Below, piece by piece: positions 1 to 7,228 of a stretch of DNA of 35,582 nt. The stretch spans positions 1-35,582 of the forward strand of contig JAPLKT010000041.1 of NCBI GenBank assembly GCA_026387895.1, written 5' to 3'. Made by a program: the position numbers and the translations under genes. The notes below the pieces were generated by a model. It had not been told where the DNA came from. It was given only the letters and a program-made list of their open reading frames with translations, and did no database searches. How positions within the stretch are numbered: the first letter of the stretch is position 1; each line of letters starts with the position of its first letter. Origin of the DNA: Gemmatimonadota bacterium. Its GTDB lineage: Bacteria; Gemmatimonadota; Gemmatimonadetes; Gemmatimonadales; Gemmatimonadaceae.

Positions 1-20
1 TGCTCATGGAATCGCGATCC

Positions 21-572
21 TCAGATATCGATGGCGCGGCGAAGCATCGACTTCGCCGCCTGGAACACAGTGGCATTCGCCTCATAGATGCGCTTGGCAT
101 CCATCAGGTCGACGATTTCATCGGTCACGCGCACATTCGGATAGCGCACGTAGCCGTCGGGGTTGGCGTCTGGATGGCTCGGGTCGTATACCAGCGGTCC
201 TTCGGTGGCGTCTTCCACGATTCCCGTCACCTTCACGCCGCCGGTCGTGACATCCTGACCGGTGGCATTGGCAAGCGTCGTGTCCGCACTCGCAAGCGCG
301 GCGGCCGCTGCACCGCGACCCTGCGCCAGGGTGGAGGCTTCGTTCGGTCCAGCGTTGGCGACGCCAGTGTCGGCGGCGGAGGTCATCTCCACCATACGAC
401 GGCGATACGGTCCGCCACCTTCGGTCCGCGTGGTCTCGGCGTTGGCAATGTTGGTCGCAATGGTCTCCATGCGGAGACGCTGCGCAAACAGACCAGTCGA
501 GGCGATGCCGAGCGTCCGGAACATCGGGCGCTGCGACGAGCCGTTGGAGTTGGTGTTGATCGGGCCTGGCAT
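21..572 (-). CDS. flgC: Flagellar basal-body rod protein FlgC
   Basis: FlgC forms part of the proximal rod that carries torque through the periplasm. The 183-residue product has the family's N-terminal signature near residues 38-55 (NIANAETTRTEGGGPYRRR, close to the usual NxANxxTxRTxxGGPYRR). Its C-terminus ends with YEANATVFQAAKSMLRRAIDI, the usual rod/hook C-terminal helix. The ATG at 572 has a GGGAG ribosome-binding site about nine bases upstream. A shorter start at MFRTLGIAST (residue 17) would also suit the family. It follows flgB by 3 bases in one sigma54-driven operon. A further ATG on the same strand at 7-5 suggests the next gene (fliE would be expected) begins just outside the window. 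Confidence 0.95.
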   Translation of the reverse strand: MPGPINTNSNGSSQRPMFRTLGIASTGLFAQRLRMETIATNIANAETTRTEGGGPYRRRMVEMTSAADTGVANAGPNEASTLAQGRGAAAAALASADTTLANATGQDVTTGGVKVTGIVEDATEGPLVYDPSHPDANPDGYVRYPNVRVTDEIVDLMDAKRIYEANATVFQAAKSMLRRAIDI

Positions 573-575
573 GGC

Positions 576-827
576 TTACTTCTCCCGCAGGGCGTCGCGC
601 AGCCCAGAGTAGGTCTTTTCTAGCAACTTGGCAGTCGCCTCATAGCGGAGCTGCTCGTCCGCGAGGCCTACCATTTCGGTTTCAAGGTCGATCGGAGCAC
701 CCTGCGACGTCGGCTGTCCCGGAATGGAAAACTGGGCAGTCTGGGACGAGGCCTGCGCAACCCGATCGGCAATCCCGCGCGCGCGCACTGAGCTCGCATC
801 GAGTGCGGACTTCAGTTGATTCGCCAT
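576..827 (-). CDS. flgB: Flagellar basal-body rod protein FlgB, short and divergent
   Basis: FlgB is the proximal-rod protein made with FlgC. I place the start at the ATG at 827, preceded by an AGGA ribosome-binding site. The longer frame from a TTG at 905 would begin inside the sigma54 promoter, so it cannot be translated from that promoter. The 83-residue product aligns at its start (LKSALDASSVRARGIAD) and its end (DLETEMVGLADEQLRYEATAKLL is typical). The NIANxxTPGYK motif that normally follows is replaced by RVAQASSQTAQFS, and the middle of the protein is missing. No frameshift is visible. FlgB is usually about 110-135 residues. Identity rests on the two ends and on the neighbouring flgC. 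Confidence 0.8.
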   Translation of the reverse strand: MANQLKSALDASSVRARGIADRVAQASSQTAQFSIPGQPTSQGAPIDLETEMVGLADEQLRYEATAKLLEKTYSGLRDALREK

Positions 828-887
828 CGAGGTCCTGCCGATAAAGCCCACTGACACGGTTTGCTCCGGAGGGTGATGCCTGCCCTT

Positions 888-905
888 ATGCAACTGTGAT
901 GCCAA
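888..905 (-). promoter_or_regulatory. Sigma54 promoter of flgBC
   Basis: The minus strand reads TTGGCATCACAGTTGCAT. This has the -24 GG and -12 GC elements exactly ten bases apart and matches TGGCA-N6-TTGC. Transcription would start near 878, about 50 bases before the flgB ATG. The gene immediately upstream on the same strand encodes an NtrC-type activator, the protein such promoters require. Confidence 0.85.
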
Positions 906-1010
906 AGCATTTCGTGGGGGTGTTCGGTGTCCGTGGTGAGTTTATATCTCCTTATTTCACAACATGTTATAAGTTTTTATTGGCGCTCGATACATCCCGC
1001 CAAATCACGG

Positions 1011-1020
1011 GTGTATACAC
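1011..1020. promoter_or_regulatory. Palindrome GTGTATACAC, candidate activator site
   Basis: This is a perfect 10-base palindrome about 130 bases upstream of the predicted flgB transcription start, next to an AT-rich stretch (about 940-985). The distance suits an enhancer site for a sigma54 activator. The role is inferred from position alone. Confidence 0.3.
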
Positions 1021-1021
1021 G

Positions 1022-1050
1022 CACGGGGCGGCACATTGTGCCGGCCCGTG
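1022..1050 (-). terminator. Stem-loop after the sigma54 activator gene
   Basis: CACGGGGCGGCAC and GTGCCGGCCCGTG form a 13-base-pair stem with one mismatch around an ATT loop, just downstream of the activator stop codon. There is no T-run on either strand, so it is a weak or factor-assisted terminator, or an mRNA-stabilising hairpin. Confidence 0.45.
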
Positions 1051-1077
1051 GTAACCCAGCTGGACCCGCCCAAACGG

Positions 1078-2511
1078 TCAGTCGTCCTTGCCTGGTGTGT
1101 TCAACTTATTCCGAAGGGTCCGAACGCTGATCCCCAGCAGTTCGGCCGCCTTGGTCCGATTCCCCTCGGCCGCTTCCAGGGCCCGGGCAATCAGCTGTTT
1201 CTCGGCGTCGTCCACATTCAACGACTGCAGGGCAAGCGATACGGGGGACGACGGGTCAAACTGCACCGCAGCCCCGGTGTCGACGACCGGAGGGAGTAGG
1301 GCTGGCCATGACGTTCCAATGGAGGAACTGCTCGCCGGGGTCAGCCCGTATCGGCTGGCGTCGAACGCGTGCGCTTGGACGATTCCCTCGGTGGTGAAAA
1401 TCACCGCCCGCTCCACCGCATGCTGCAACTCGCGGACATTGCCGGCCCAGTCCATCGACTGCAGGAGCTGAATCGCGTCCGGCGCGATCCCGTTAATGTT
1501 CTTCCCGATTTCGCTCGCGGTGCGCACCGCGAATCGCTGCGCAAGAATCGCAATGTCTTCCTTGCGCTCGCGAAGCGGAGGAATCAGAATCGGGATAACG
1601 CCGAGCCGATAGTACAGGTCGCGGCGAAAGGTGCCCGCTGCGACTTCCGAGGCGAGTTCACGGTTGGTGGTCGCAATGATGCGCACATCCACGCGAATCG
1701 GCACTGTTCCGCCGACCCGCTCAAACTCCTGCTCCTGCAGCACGCGCAGCAGTTTCGCCTGCAAGTCCAGGCGCATCTCGCTGACTTCGTCGAGCAGCAG
1801 GGTGCCACGATGGGCGCGCTCGAACGCGCCTTCGACGCGCTTCACGGCCCCCGTAAAGGCGCCCTTCTCATGGCCAAACAGGGCGCTTTCAATCAGCCCC
1901 TCGGGCAACGCCGCGCAGTTCAGTTGGATGAACGGATGGTCACGCCGATTGCTTTGGTCGTGTACGGCGCGCGCGAACAGTTCCTTGCCGGTGCCGCTCT
2001 CGCCCTGCAACAACACGGTGGCTCGCGTCGGGGCGGCCATGGTCACGGTCTGGAGCACGCGCCGAATAGCGGCACTCTCGCCGATAATATGCCGCTCGCT
2101 CCGGAACTCGTTCACCTCACGCTTCAACGCCTCGTTTTCGCGCCGCAGGCGGACGAACTCCAGCGCCTGGTCAACCGCGAACTGCAGCTGCTGCGGACGC
2201 ACCGGCTTGGTGATGTAGTCCACCGCGCCGGCTTTAATGCTCGAGACTGCGTGCTCAATGCTCGCGTAGCCTGTGAGCATAATGAGCGGGACGTCAATGC
2301 CGTCACGCGCCAAGATCCCCAAGAACTCGATACCCGAGATTCCCGGCATCCGATAGTCGGAGATGATGAGGTCGATGTCGCCGTGCGCCAAAATTTGGAG
2401 CGCTTCGCCCACATTCCGGCACCCCCCGGTCTGATGCCCCGCGCGCTGCAGCGTATCTTCGATGATCATGTCGACCGATGGTTCATCGTCGACAAAGAGG
2501 ATCGTGGCCAT
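1078..2511 (-). CDS. NtrC-family sigma54-dependent response regulator (flagellar, FlgR/FleR-like)
   Basis: This 477-residue regulator activates sigma54 RNA polymerase by ATP-driven remodelling. A receiver domain spans about residues 1-120, with the acidic pair D8-D9, phospho-acceptor D52 (ISDYRMPG) and K102 (ITKPV). An AAA+ domain follows, with Walker A GESGTGKE, the sigma54-contacting loop GAFTGA, Walker B GTLLLDEVSE, and an arginine-finger region (FRRDLYYRL). A Fis-type helix-turn-helix lies at the C-terminus (NRTKAAELLGISVRTLRNKL). All key residues are present. It lies directly upstream of flgBC, and three sigma54 promoters lie within 10 kb, so I infer it is the flagellar class-II activator. 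Its cognate kinase is not in the window. The glycosyltransferase gene diverges from it across 99 bases. Confidence 0.92.
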   Translation of the reverse strand: MATILFVDDEPSVDMIIEDTLQRAGHQTGGCRNVGEALQILAHGDIDLIISDYRMPGISGIEFLGILARDGIDVPLIMLTGYASIEHAVSSIKAGAVDYITKPVRPQQLQFAVDQALEFVRLRRENEALKREVNEFRSERHIIGESAAIRRVLQTVTMAAPTRATVLLQGESGTGKELFARAVHDQSNRRDHPFIQLNCAALPEGLIESALFGHEKGAFTGAVKRVEGAFERAHRGTLLLDEVSEMRLDLQAKLLRVLQEQEFERVGGTVPIRVDVRIIATTNRELASEVAAGTFRRDLYYRLGVIPILIPPLRERKEDIAILAQRFAVRTASEIGKNINGIAPDAIQLLQSMDWAGNVRELQHAVERAVIFTTEGIVQAHAFDASRYGLTPASSSSIGTSWPALLPPVVDTGAAVQFDPSSPVSLALQSLNVDDAEKQLIARALEAAEGNRTKAAELLGISVRTLRNKLNTPGKDD

Positions 2512-2531
2512 GCAGTCTGGTTGACGGAAGT

Positions 2532-2548
2532 TTGGCGTGAACCTTGCA
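2532..2548 (+). promoter_or_regulatory. Sigma54 promoter of the glycosyltransferase gene
   Basis: TTGGCGTGAACCTTGCA matches the sigma54 consensus TGGCACG-N4-TTGCW at the -24 GG, the -12 GC, their ten-base spacing and the TTGCA box. The predicted start is near 2560, about 50 bases before the ATG at 2611. It sits in the 99-base region shared with the divergent activator gene. Confidence 0.8.
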
Positions 2549-2610
2549 AGCTAACGGCAGAGAAGCGCAAAATACAGAAGCCTCGTCTCCCGTACTCGTC
2601 TACATCCCGC

Positions 2611-3600
2611 ATGCGACTGCTTGTCCTCAATTGTCACGAAGGCTGGATCCATCAGCTGGACCGACTCAACGAGGAGCTCCACATCGTGGTGGATCTCCCC
2701 GGGCGGCAGGTGTCAGGATGGGATACCCGGATGCGCCCCCTTCCGCGGGACGCACGCACCCTGAAACTCCCCGACGCGCTCGCGGGAGTTGGCGGTCCGT
2801 GGGATTTGGTGATTTGTCACAACATCACCGACCTCCTGGATGCCGCCACGATCGACGCCCCCAAGCTGCTGGTGATCCACGAGACCATTGAAGGACGGAT
2901 CGCGCAGCAAGGGGCGGATATCTCGCCCACGCAGATGCAGGAGCGGCTCCGCCAATACCTGACGCTGCAGGGCGCCGACGTCGTGGCAGTCACCGACCTG
3001 AAAGGGCGATCCTGGGGGGTCCCCGGCACGGCGCTCCGCCACAGCGCGGACGTCAACGACTACTTCCCCCCGACCTACGCGCGTGCCGCCGGCCTGCGGG
3101 TCGCCAACCATATCGTCTCCAAACAGGTCTTCCTCGACTGGGACTTCCACATCCAGAGTTTTCACGGACTCCCGGTCACGCTGGTCGGGCATAATCCCGA
3201 GTTGGGGGTCGAAGCCGCCGAGAACTGGGACGCGCTCAAGCGCCTGTTTGCGGAGCATCGGTTCTATATCCATACAGCAAATCCGTCGTACGAGGACGGA
3301 TTCAACATGTCGACCTGCGAGGCCATGGCCGCGGGGCTTCCCGTAATCACCAACGCGCATCCCGGCACGCCGATTACGGATGGCGTCGACGGATTCGTGG
3401 CCCGCACCCCGGACGAGGCGCGTCGTGCGGCTGAACGCCTCCTCGCCGACGCCGAACTCGCGCGCACCATGGGCGCGGCGGCTCGTGAGACGGCACTGCG
3501 CGAGTTTGCCCCTGACGGGTTCGAGCGGCGTTTCCGTGCGGCGATGGCACGAGCGCAAAAAAAATACCGCCGTCGAGCCCGTAAGGCCGACGGCGGCTGA
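2611..3600 (+). CDS. GT-B (GT4-like) glycosyltransferase, probably flagellum-associated
   Basis: The 329-residue product is a soluble glycosyltransferase, with no signal peptide or membrane segment. The C-terminal donor-binding half carries the GT4-type motif near residues 227-242 (YEDGFNMSTCEAMAAG). This is a D-x7-E version of the usual E-x7-E, followed by GLPVITNAHPGTPITDGVDGFV. The frame is open far upstream, but that part is antisense to the regulator gene. The ATG at 2611 starts the first protein-like sequence (MRLLVLNCHEGW) and lies below the sigma54 promoter; no good ribosome-binding site is seen. The promoter and location suggest it glycosylates flagellin or another flagellar component. 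The substrate is unknown. Its last codons double as the terminator of the convergent flagellar operon. Confidence 0.82.
   Translation: MRLLVLNCHEGWIHQLDRLNEELHIVVDLPGRQVSGWDTRMRPLPRDARTLKLPDALAGVGGPWDLVICHNITDLLDAATIDAPKLLVIHETIEGRIAQQGADISPTQMQERLRQYLTLQGADVVAVTDLKGRSWGVPGTALRHSADVNDYFPPTYARAAGLRVANHIVSKQVFLDWDFHIQSFHGLPVTLVGHNPELGVEAAENWDALKRLFAEHRFYIHTANPSYEDGFNMSTCEAMAAGLPVITNAHPGTPITDGVDGFVARTPDEARRAAERLLADAELARTMGAAARETALREFAPDGFERRFRAAMARAQKKYRRRARKADGG
3557..3596 (-). terminator. Intrinsic terminator of the fliC-fliD-fliS operon, inside the glycosyltransferase gene
   Basis: On the minus strand a perfect 9-base-pair stem (CCGCCGTCG at 3567-3575 with CGACGGCGG at 3588-3596) has an inner GCC/GGC pair. 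It is followed by eight consecutive T residues (A-run at 3557-3564 on the plus strand). It lies just after the last gene of the minus-strand operon and within the final codons of the opposing gene. Confidence 0.88.
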
Positions 3601-3612
3601 GTCACACCTCAG

Positions 3613-3981
3613 CTAGCCAATCCGATCGACCAGAAGGGCGCGCGACGCTGCAGGGCGAGTCGTATAGCCGGAGGTCGCCGACACCCCTTGGCTCAGCTGC
3701 CCGAGCTCACGACGGATGCTCTGCATGCGCTCGGCGATCGTCGTCAACAACGCCGCATGTGATTTGAGCGCGCGGGCGCATGCTTCGTCCACACGCTGCC
3801 GCGCCGAGGTCCCCGCTGGGATCGCCGTCGGCGAAATCGACTCAATGACAAACGCTGCCTGTTCAAGCGACAGCGACAACTGTTCATCGCTTGCTTCGGC
3901 TTCGGCACGCGCACGATCGCAGAGGTCTGCGGCTTCGTGCAGCCGCAGCGCGGCATCTTCGGCGATCACGGCGGGATTCAT
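3613..3981 (-). CDS. Small helical protein after fliS, FliT-like in position
   Basis: This 122-residue protein is predicted to be mostly alpha-helical. It is rich in Ala, Glu and Arg, with no membrane segment or signal peptide. Its start overlaps the fliS stop codon (ATGA), so the two are translationally coupled. The place directly after fliD-fliS is where fliT, the FliD chaperone, is found in many bacteria, and the size and helix content fit. I see no diagnostic FliT residues, so the assignment is by context only. The terminator lies 17 bases downstream. Confidence 0.6.
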   Translation of the reverse strand: MNPAVIAEDAALRLHEAADLCDRARAEAEASDEQLSLSLEQAAFVIESISPTAIPAGTSARQRVDEACARALKSHAALLTTIAERMQSIRRELGQLSQGVSATSGYTTRPAASRALLVDRIG

Positions 3982-4373
3982 GCGACTTCCATCTGTGGCA
4001 CGCGCGCCGCGATCTCGGCAAAGGCATCACGGAGCTCGCGAATTTGGGCGGTGAGCCGCTCCAGCATCCGCACATCCGGGGTCATCCCCATGGTCTGTAG
4101 CTGACCGAGTTGGAAGACGTAGATCGACGAGAGCTGGCGTGCAATGGCGCCACCGCGATTGAAGTCGAGCGACGCCAAGAGCTCGCCGAGAATGTCGCGC
4201 GACTTCTCAAGCGCCGGGAAGAGCACGTCCGAGCGCGAGGCGGCGGCGGCAACCCGCGCTCTGGTCATCGCAGCGATAAGTCCGTCGAACGTGATGATCA
4301 ACAACCGCTCAGGCGCAGCAGAGAGAATCTCCGTCTCACGGTACTTGTTGGTCATCATTCCCGGCTGGCTCAC
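3978..4373 (-). CDS. fliS: Flagellin export chaperone FliS
   Basis: FliS binds the C-terminus of unexported flagellin in the cytoplasm and keeps it from polymerising early. The 131-residue protein has the family pattern near residues 11-30 (YRETEILSAAPERLLIITFDG, like the usual Y-x5-SA-P-x-LI-x-L-YDG), then a four-helix layout ending in LRDAFAEIA. The start is a GTG at 4373 with a GGAG ribosome-binding site seven bases away; this is better than the internal ATGs, which have none. It lies 34 bases after fliD and overlaps the next gene by four bases. Confidence 0.93.
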   Translation of the reverse strand: MSQPGMMTNKYRETEILSAAPERLLIITFDGLIAAMTRARVAAAASRSDVLFPALEKSRDILGELLASLDFNRGGAIARQLSSIYVFQLGQLQTMGMTPDVRMLERLTAQIRELRDAFAEIAARVPQMEVA

Positions 4374-4407
4374 GCGACGTCTCCGTTAGTGTCTCTCACA
4401 GTATCGA

Positions 4408-7134
4408 CTATTTCGACGAACTCTGAAGTGCGTTAATCTGCGATGTCAGCGCGCTGCCCATACTTTGTGCTTTCGACATCGCGGATTCCATCGCGATGAA
4501 CTGTTTCGTGAGGGCAGCCTTGCGCGCGTCGAGTCGCGTTTGGATGTCCGTCATCCGCTTATCGAGTGCGTTCGCCTGCGTATCCGCCGTATCGGCCTGC
4601 GTGGTGGCGCTGCCGGTGCCCGTCGCAGAGATCGAGTCGGCAATCGACGCCAGCTGCCCACCTACGCCCAAGCTCAGCGCGAGTGTCCCCACGCTGCGCG
4701 CGGTGGAGCCCGTGTACTGAATCGTCACGCCCTCACTCGCATCACCTTTGGCGCCCGTGAGGAACTGCCCTCGGCCGACGCCCGCTACACCATTGATCGT
4801 GCCGACGACGTCGGTACCCGCGTAGCTCCCCGCGGCGAGGCCGAGTGCCGCGGTTCCATTGCCGCCCGTCCCAGCGGTGTAGGCGATCGTAAACCCACTC
4901 GACGAGCCAGCGTCGCTTCCGAGAATCCGCAACTGATTGCCGGCCGTGCGCGATGCGGAGAGTCGCATCCGCTGTGCGCCAAACAGCCCATTCAATCGCT
5001 GTACGATCGTGTCGAGTGAGTCGCCGTTGGCCAAGCTAATGGAGCCATTCAAGCCAGTCGCGCTATCCTTGATGGTCATCGTGTCGGCGTCTCCCGACGT
5101 CGCGTACGACGTCAAGACGGCACCCGTGGCATCCGCCGGCGCGGCCACGCGCGAGATATCGATGGCGTAGGGAGCGGCCGGCTGCGTCGCTTTCGCTGTG
5201 GTCCGCGCGCTCACGAACGACACCTCGGAGTCAGACGGCGCTCCGGTCATCGTGAAGAGCCGCTTGATATCGTCAAAATTCGTGGCGAGCTTGGCCTTCA
5301 ATGCAACGGCGTCCAGCGAGAGCGTCCCCTTGGCGTCATGCTGGAGCCCAGCAGTCGCCGCGGAAACAAAACTGCCCGACAATCCGGTGACGTTGCTAAT
5401 GAGACTCGAGGTCAGCGACGAACCCATCGAGCGCAGCGTGCTGTTGTTCGCGAGCGGTCCGCCCGCAGAGCCGTTCGAGTTGATGAACGAGCGCACCGCA
5501 TTGTATGACGTTGCAAAATCCGTCAACGTCTTCGCAATCGCGTCCGGATCGCGCGCGATAGTGACATCGACGGCCGTGCCAGGTTCAGCAGACGTCAGCG
5601 ACAGCGTCACGCCACTGATGGCATCACTGATCGTATTGGATCCCCGCGTGACATACTGCCCGTCGATCATTAACTGCGCGTCGGCGCCCGCCACAAGCTG
5701 CCGGCTACGTCCCGTGCTTCCATAGCTGGCCGAGATGGCGCCAAATGAATCCGTTCCGCCTGAGGCTCGGGTGACAGAAAGCGACATGGCCAGGCGAGAA
5801 TCACCCGACGTTCCATCGGTCAGCCTGAGATGGCCAGCACTGATCGCCGCGTTGGCCGACCGCGTGTTGGCGCCGTATCCGCTGTCCGAGGCATTGATCG
5901 CCGTGAGGAGATCGCCCAGGGTGCTGTTCGCGCCAACGGTAAACGTTTTGTTGACCGTCGAGCCGTCGCCTGAAGTACCACCAATAGAAATCTGGTCTCC
6001 AGTCGCGAGTGCCATCGAGGTCCCATCCCTCGAAAGATCGGACAGGCGCGTGGTGGCATCAGCAGAGGCGCCACTTGTGGCATCAGTAAAAGCAGACGCG
6101 CTCCCCAGTACCTGCGTAATTCCGGCGCGACCGGGCTTCGTAAAGCCAAGTGCTGCCAGTGTTGCGGCGCTGTTGGTGGCGTCAGCGGGATCCCCTTCGA
6201 TTGTCGCTGTCGTTGAGAGTCGATACGCGGTGCTACCGTTCAGCGCCTCAGACTTCACCGAAGCGGAGCCCGCATCGCCAGTCGCCGCGTTGATCTTCTG
6301 CGCGATAGTGGCCAGCGAATCGACCGAAAAATCAACGCGAATGATCTGTCCGTTGACGCGGATGCTCGACGGCCCTGGCAGTGGAATCCCGAGCAAGGTC
6401 GCAATCGCGGCGGTGCTGCTCGAGAGACGGTTGCTCTGGGTCGCGCCCGATGCGGAGCGGTTCGTGACGGTCGAGCCGTCAGTCAGTCCGAGCGCCTGGA
6501 GTGTTCCACTCCCATCGTCGAGGATCTCAACGCCAGACGAGCCCGCGCTCGCGCTTGTGAGCACGAGCCGCGCGCCACCACCCGTTGAGAGCAGCGACGC
6601 TGACACCCCACTCGGCGTGGTCCCCGCGTTCGCCGCGTTAATTTTGTCGCGCAGGTTGGTCAGTGAGTCGCTCGCCGCGACGGTGACTGCCCGCCCGCCA
6701 AGAGACAGCTGGCCGGTGAGCCCAAGCGCCACGGTTGCATCAGCGACCACGTTGCCGCTGACCTTCTCCGCCTTCGCCAGCGACATCACCTCAACGGAAT
6801 ACGACGCGGGAACGGCTCCTGTCGTCGCGGAGACACTCAGAAGTTCGCGCGCCGAGGTGGCACTCTTCGCCGCCTTTGCCTGAAACAAATCAAACGAACT
6901 GGGATTCCGGAGTGCGCTCGCAGCGATCTTGAACTGCCCAACCACGCTCTGGAACTGGTGCCACGCGGTGCTCTGCGCCTGTAACGCGGCTTGGCGTTTT
7001 GCCACCGGCGACAGCGTTCGCGCCGATTCTGCAGCCATGATCTGATCGACCATCGATTGCCACTGCACGCCGCTCGCGAGCCCTTGGACGGAGCCAGCGG
7101 GCGAGGAACTCGAGGAGCTGATGGGAGAGGTCAT
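4408..7134 (-). CDS. fliD: Flagellar filament cap protein FliD (unusually large)
   Basis: FliD forms the cap at the filament tip under which flagellin subunits fold. The N-terminal domain is recognisable at about residues 18-110 (LASGVQWQSMVDQIMAAESARTLSPV). The C-terminal coiled coil (RMTDIQTRLDARKAALTKQFIAMESAMSKAQS) is also typical. The 908-residue length is well above the usual 450-680. The extra sequence is Ser/Thr/Ala/Gly-rich and contains flagellin-hook-like modules of the type seen in the variable D2-D3 region. I chose the ATG at 7134 (MTSPISSS); a GTG at 7161 with a G-rich upstream stretch would add nine residues. It follows fliC by about 95 bases and appears co-transcribed with it. 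Confidence 0.9.
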   Translation of the reverse strand: MTSPISSSSSSPAGSVQGLASGVQWQSMVDQIMAAESARTLSPVAKRQAALQAQSTAWHQFQSVVGQFKIAASALRNPSSFDLFQAKAAKSATSARELLSVSATTGAVPASYSVEVMSLAKAEKVSGNVVADATVALGLTGQLSLGGRAVTVAASDSLTNLRDKINAANAGTTPSGVSASLLSTGGGARLVLTSASAGSSGVEILDDGSGTLQALGLTDGSTVTNRSASGATQSNRLSSSTAAIATLLGIPLPGPSSIRVNGQIIRVDFSVDSLATIAQKINAATGDAGSASVKSEALNGSTAYRLSTTATIEGDPADATNSAATLAALGFTKPGRAGITQVLGSASAFTDATSGASADATTRLSDLSRDGTSMALATGDQISIGGTSGDGSTVNKTFTVGANSTLGDLLTAINASDSGYGANTRSANAAISAGHLRLTDGTSGDSRLAMSLSVTRASGGTDSFGAISASYGSTGRSRQLVAGADAQLMIDGQYVTRGSNTISDAISGVTLSLTSAEPGTAVDVTIARDPDAIAKTLTDFATSYNAVRSFINSNGSAGGPLANNSTLRSMGSSLTSSLISNVTGLSGSFVSAATAGLQHDAKGTLSLDAVALKAKLATNFDDIKRLFTMTGAPSDSEVSFVSARTTAKATQPAAPYAIDISRVAAPADATGAVLTSYATSGDADTMTIKDSATGLNGSISLANGDSLDTIVQRLNGLFGAQRMRLSASRTAGNQLRILGSDAGSSSGFTIAYTAGTGGNGTAALGLAAGSYAGTDVVGTINGVAGVGRGQFLTGAKGDASEGVTIQYTGSTARSVGTLALSLGVGGQLASIADSISATGTGSATTQADTADTQANALDKRMTDIQTRLDARKAALTKQFIAMESAMSKAQSMGSALTSQINALQSSSK

Positions 7135-7162
7135 GTGAGAACCAGCGGATGGTTGGAGCACG

Positions 7163-7199
7163 ACGCCCCCGGAACCATGATCGGTCCCGGGGACGGCGT
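7163..7199 (-). other. Stem-loop between fliC and fliD
   Basis: The arms at 7163-7176 and 7183-7199 pair as ACGCC/GGCGT and CCCCGGAACC/GGTCCCGGGG around the loop ATGATC, with a small bulge. No T-run follows. It may protect the fliC 3' end or partly terminate, so that more flagellin than cap mRNA is made. Confidence 0.5.
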
Positions 7200-7228
7200 G
7201 TGATGTAACTCGTGACTACTGGCCAGAA

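Noticed and set aside
828-905. Longer FlgB starting at a TTG at 905
   Set aside because: The TTG is the first part of the -24 promoter element, so the transcript would not contain it. The ATG at 827 has a ribosome-binding site.
1369-2610. Long plus-strand frame joined to the glycosyltransferase
   Set aside because: It is antisense to the sigma54 activator gene and reads as low-plausibility protein. Family-like sequence begins only at 2611.
5735-6883. Plus-strand 382-codon frame inside fliD
   Set aside because: It is antisense to a gene whose both ends match FliD. Its Val/Ala/Ser/Pro-rich translation is the usual mirror of such genes.
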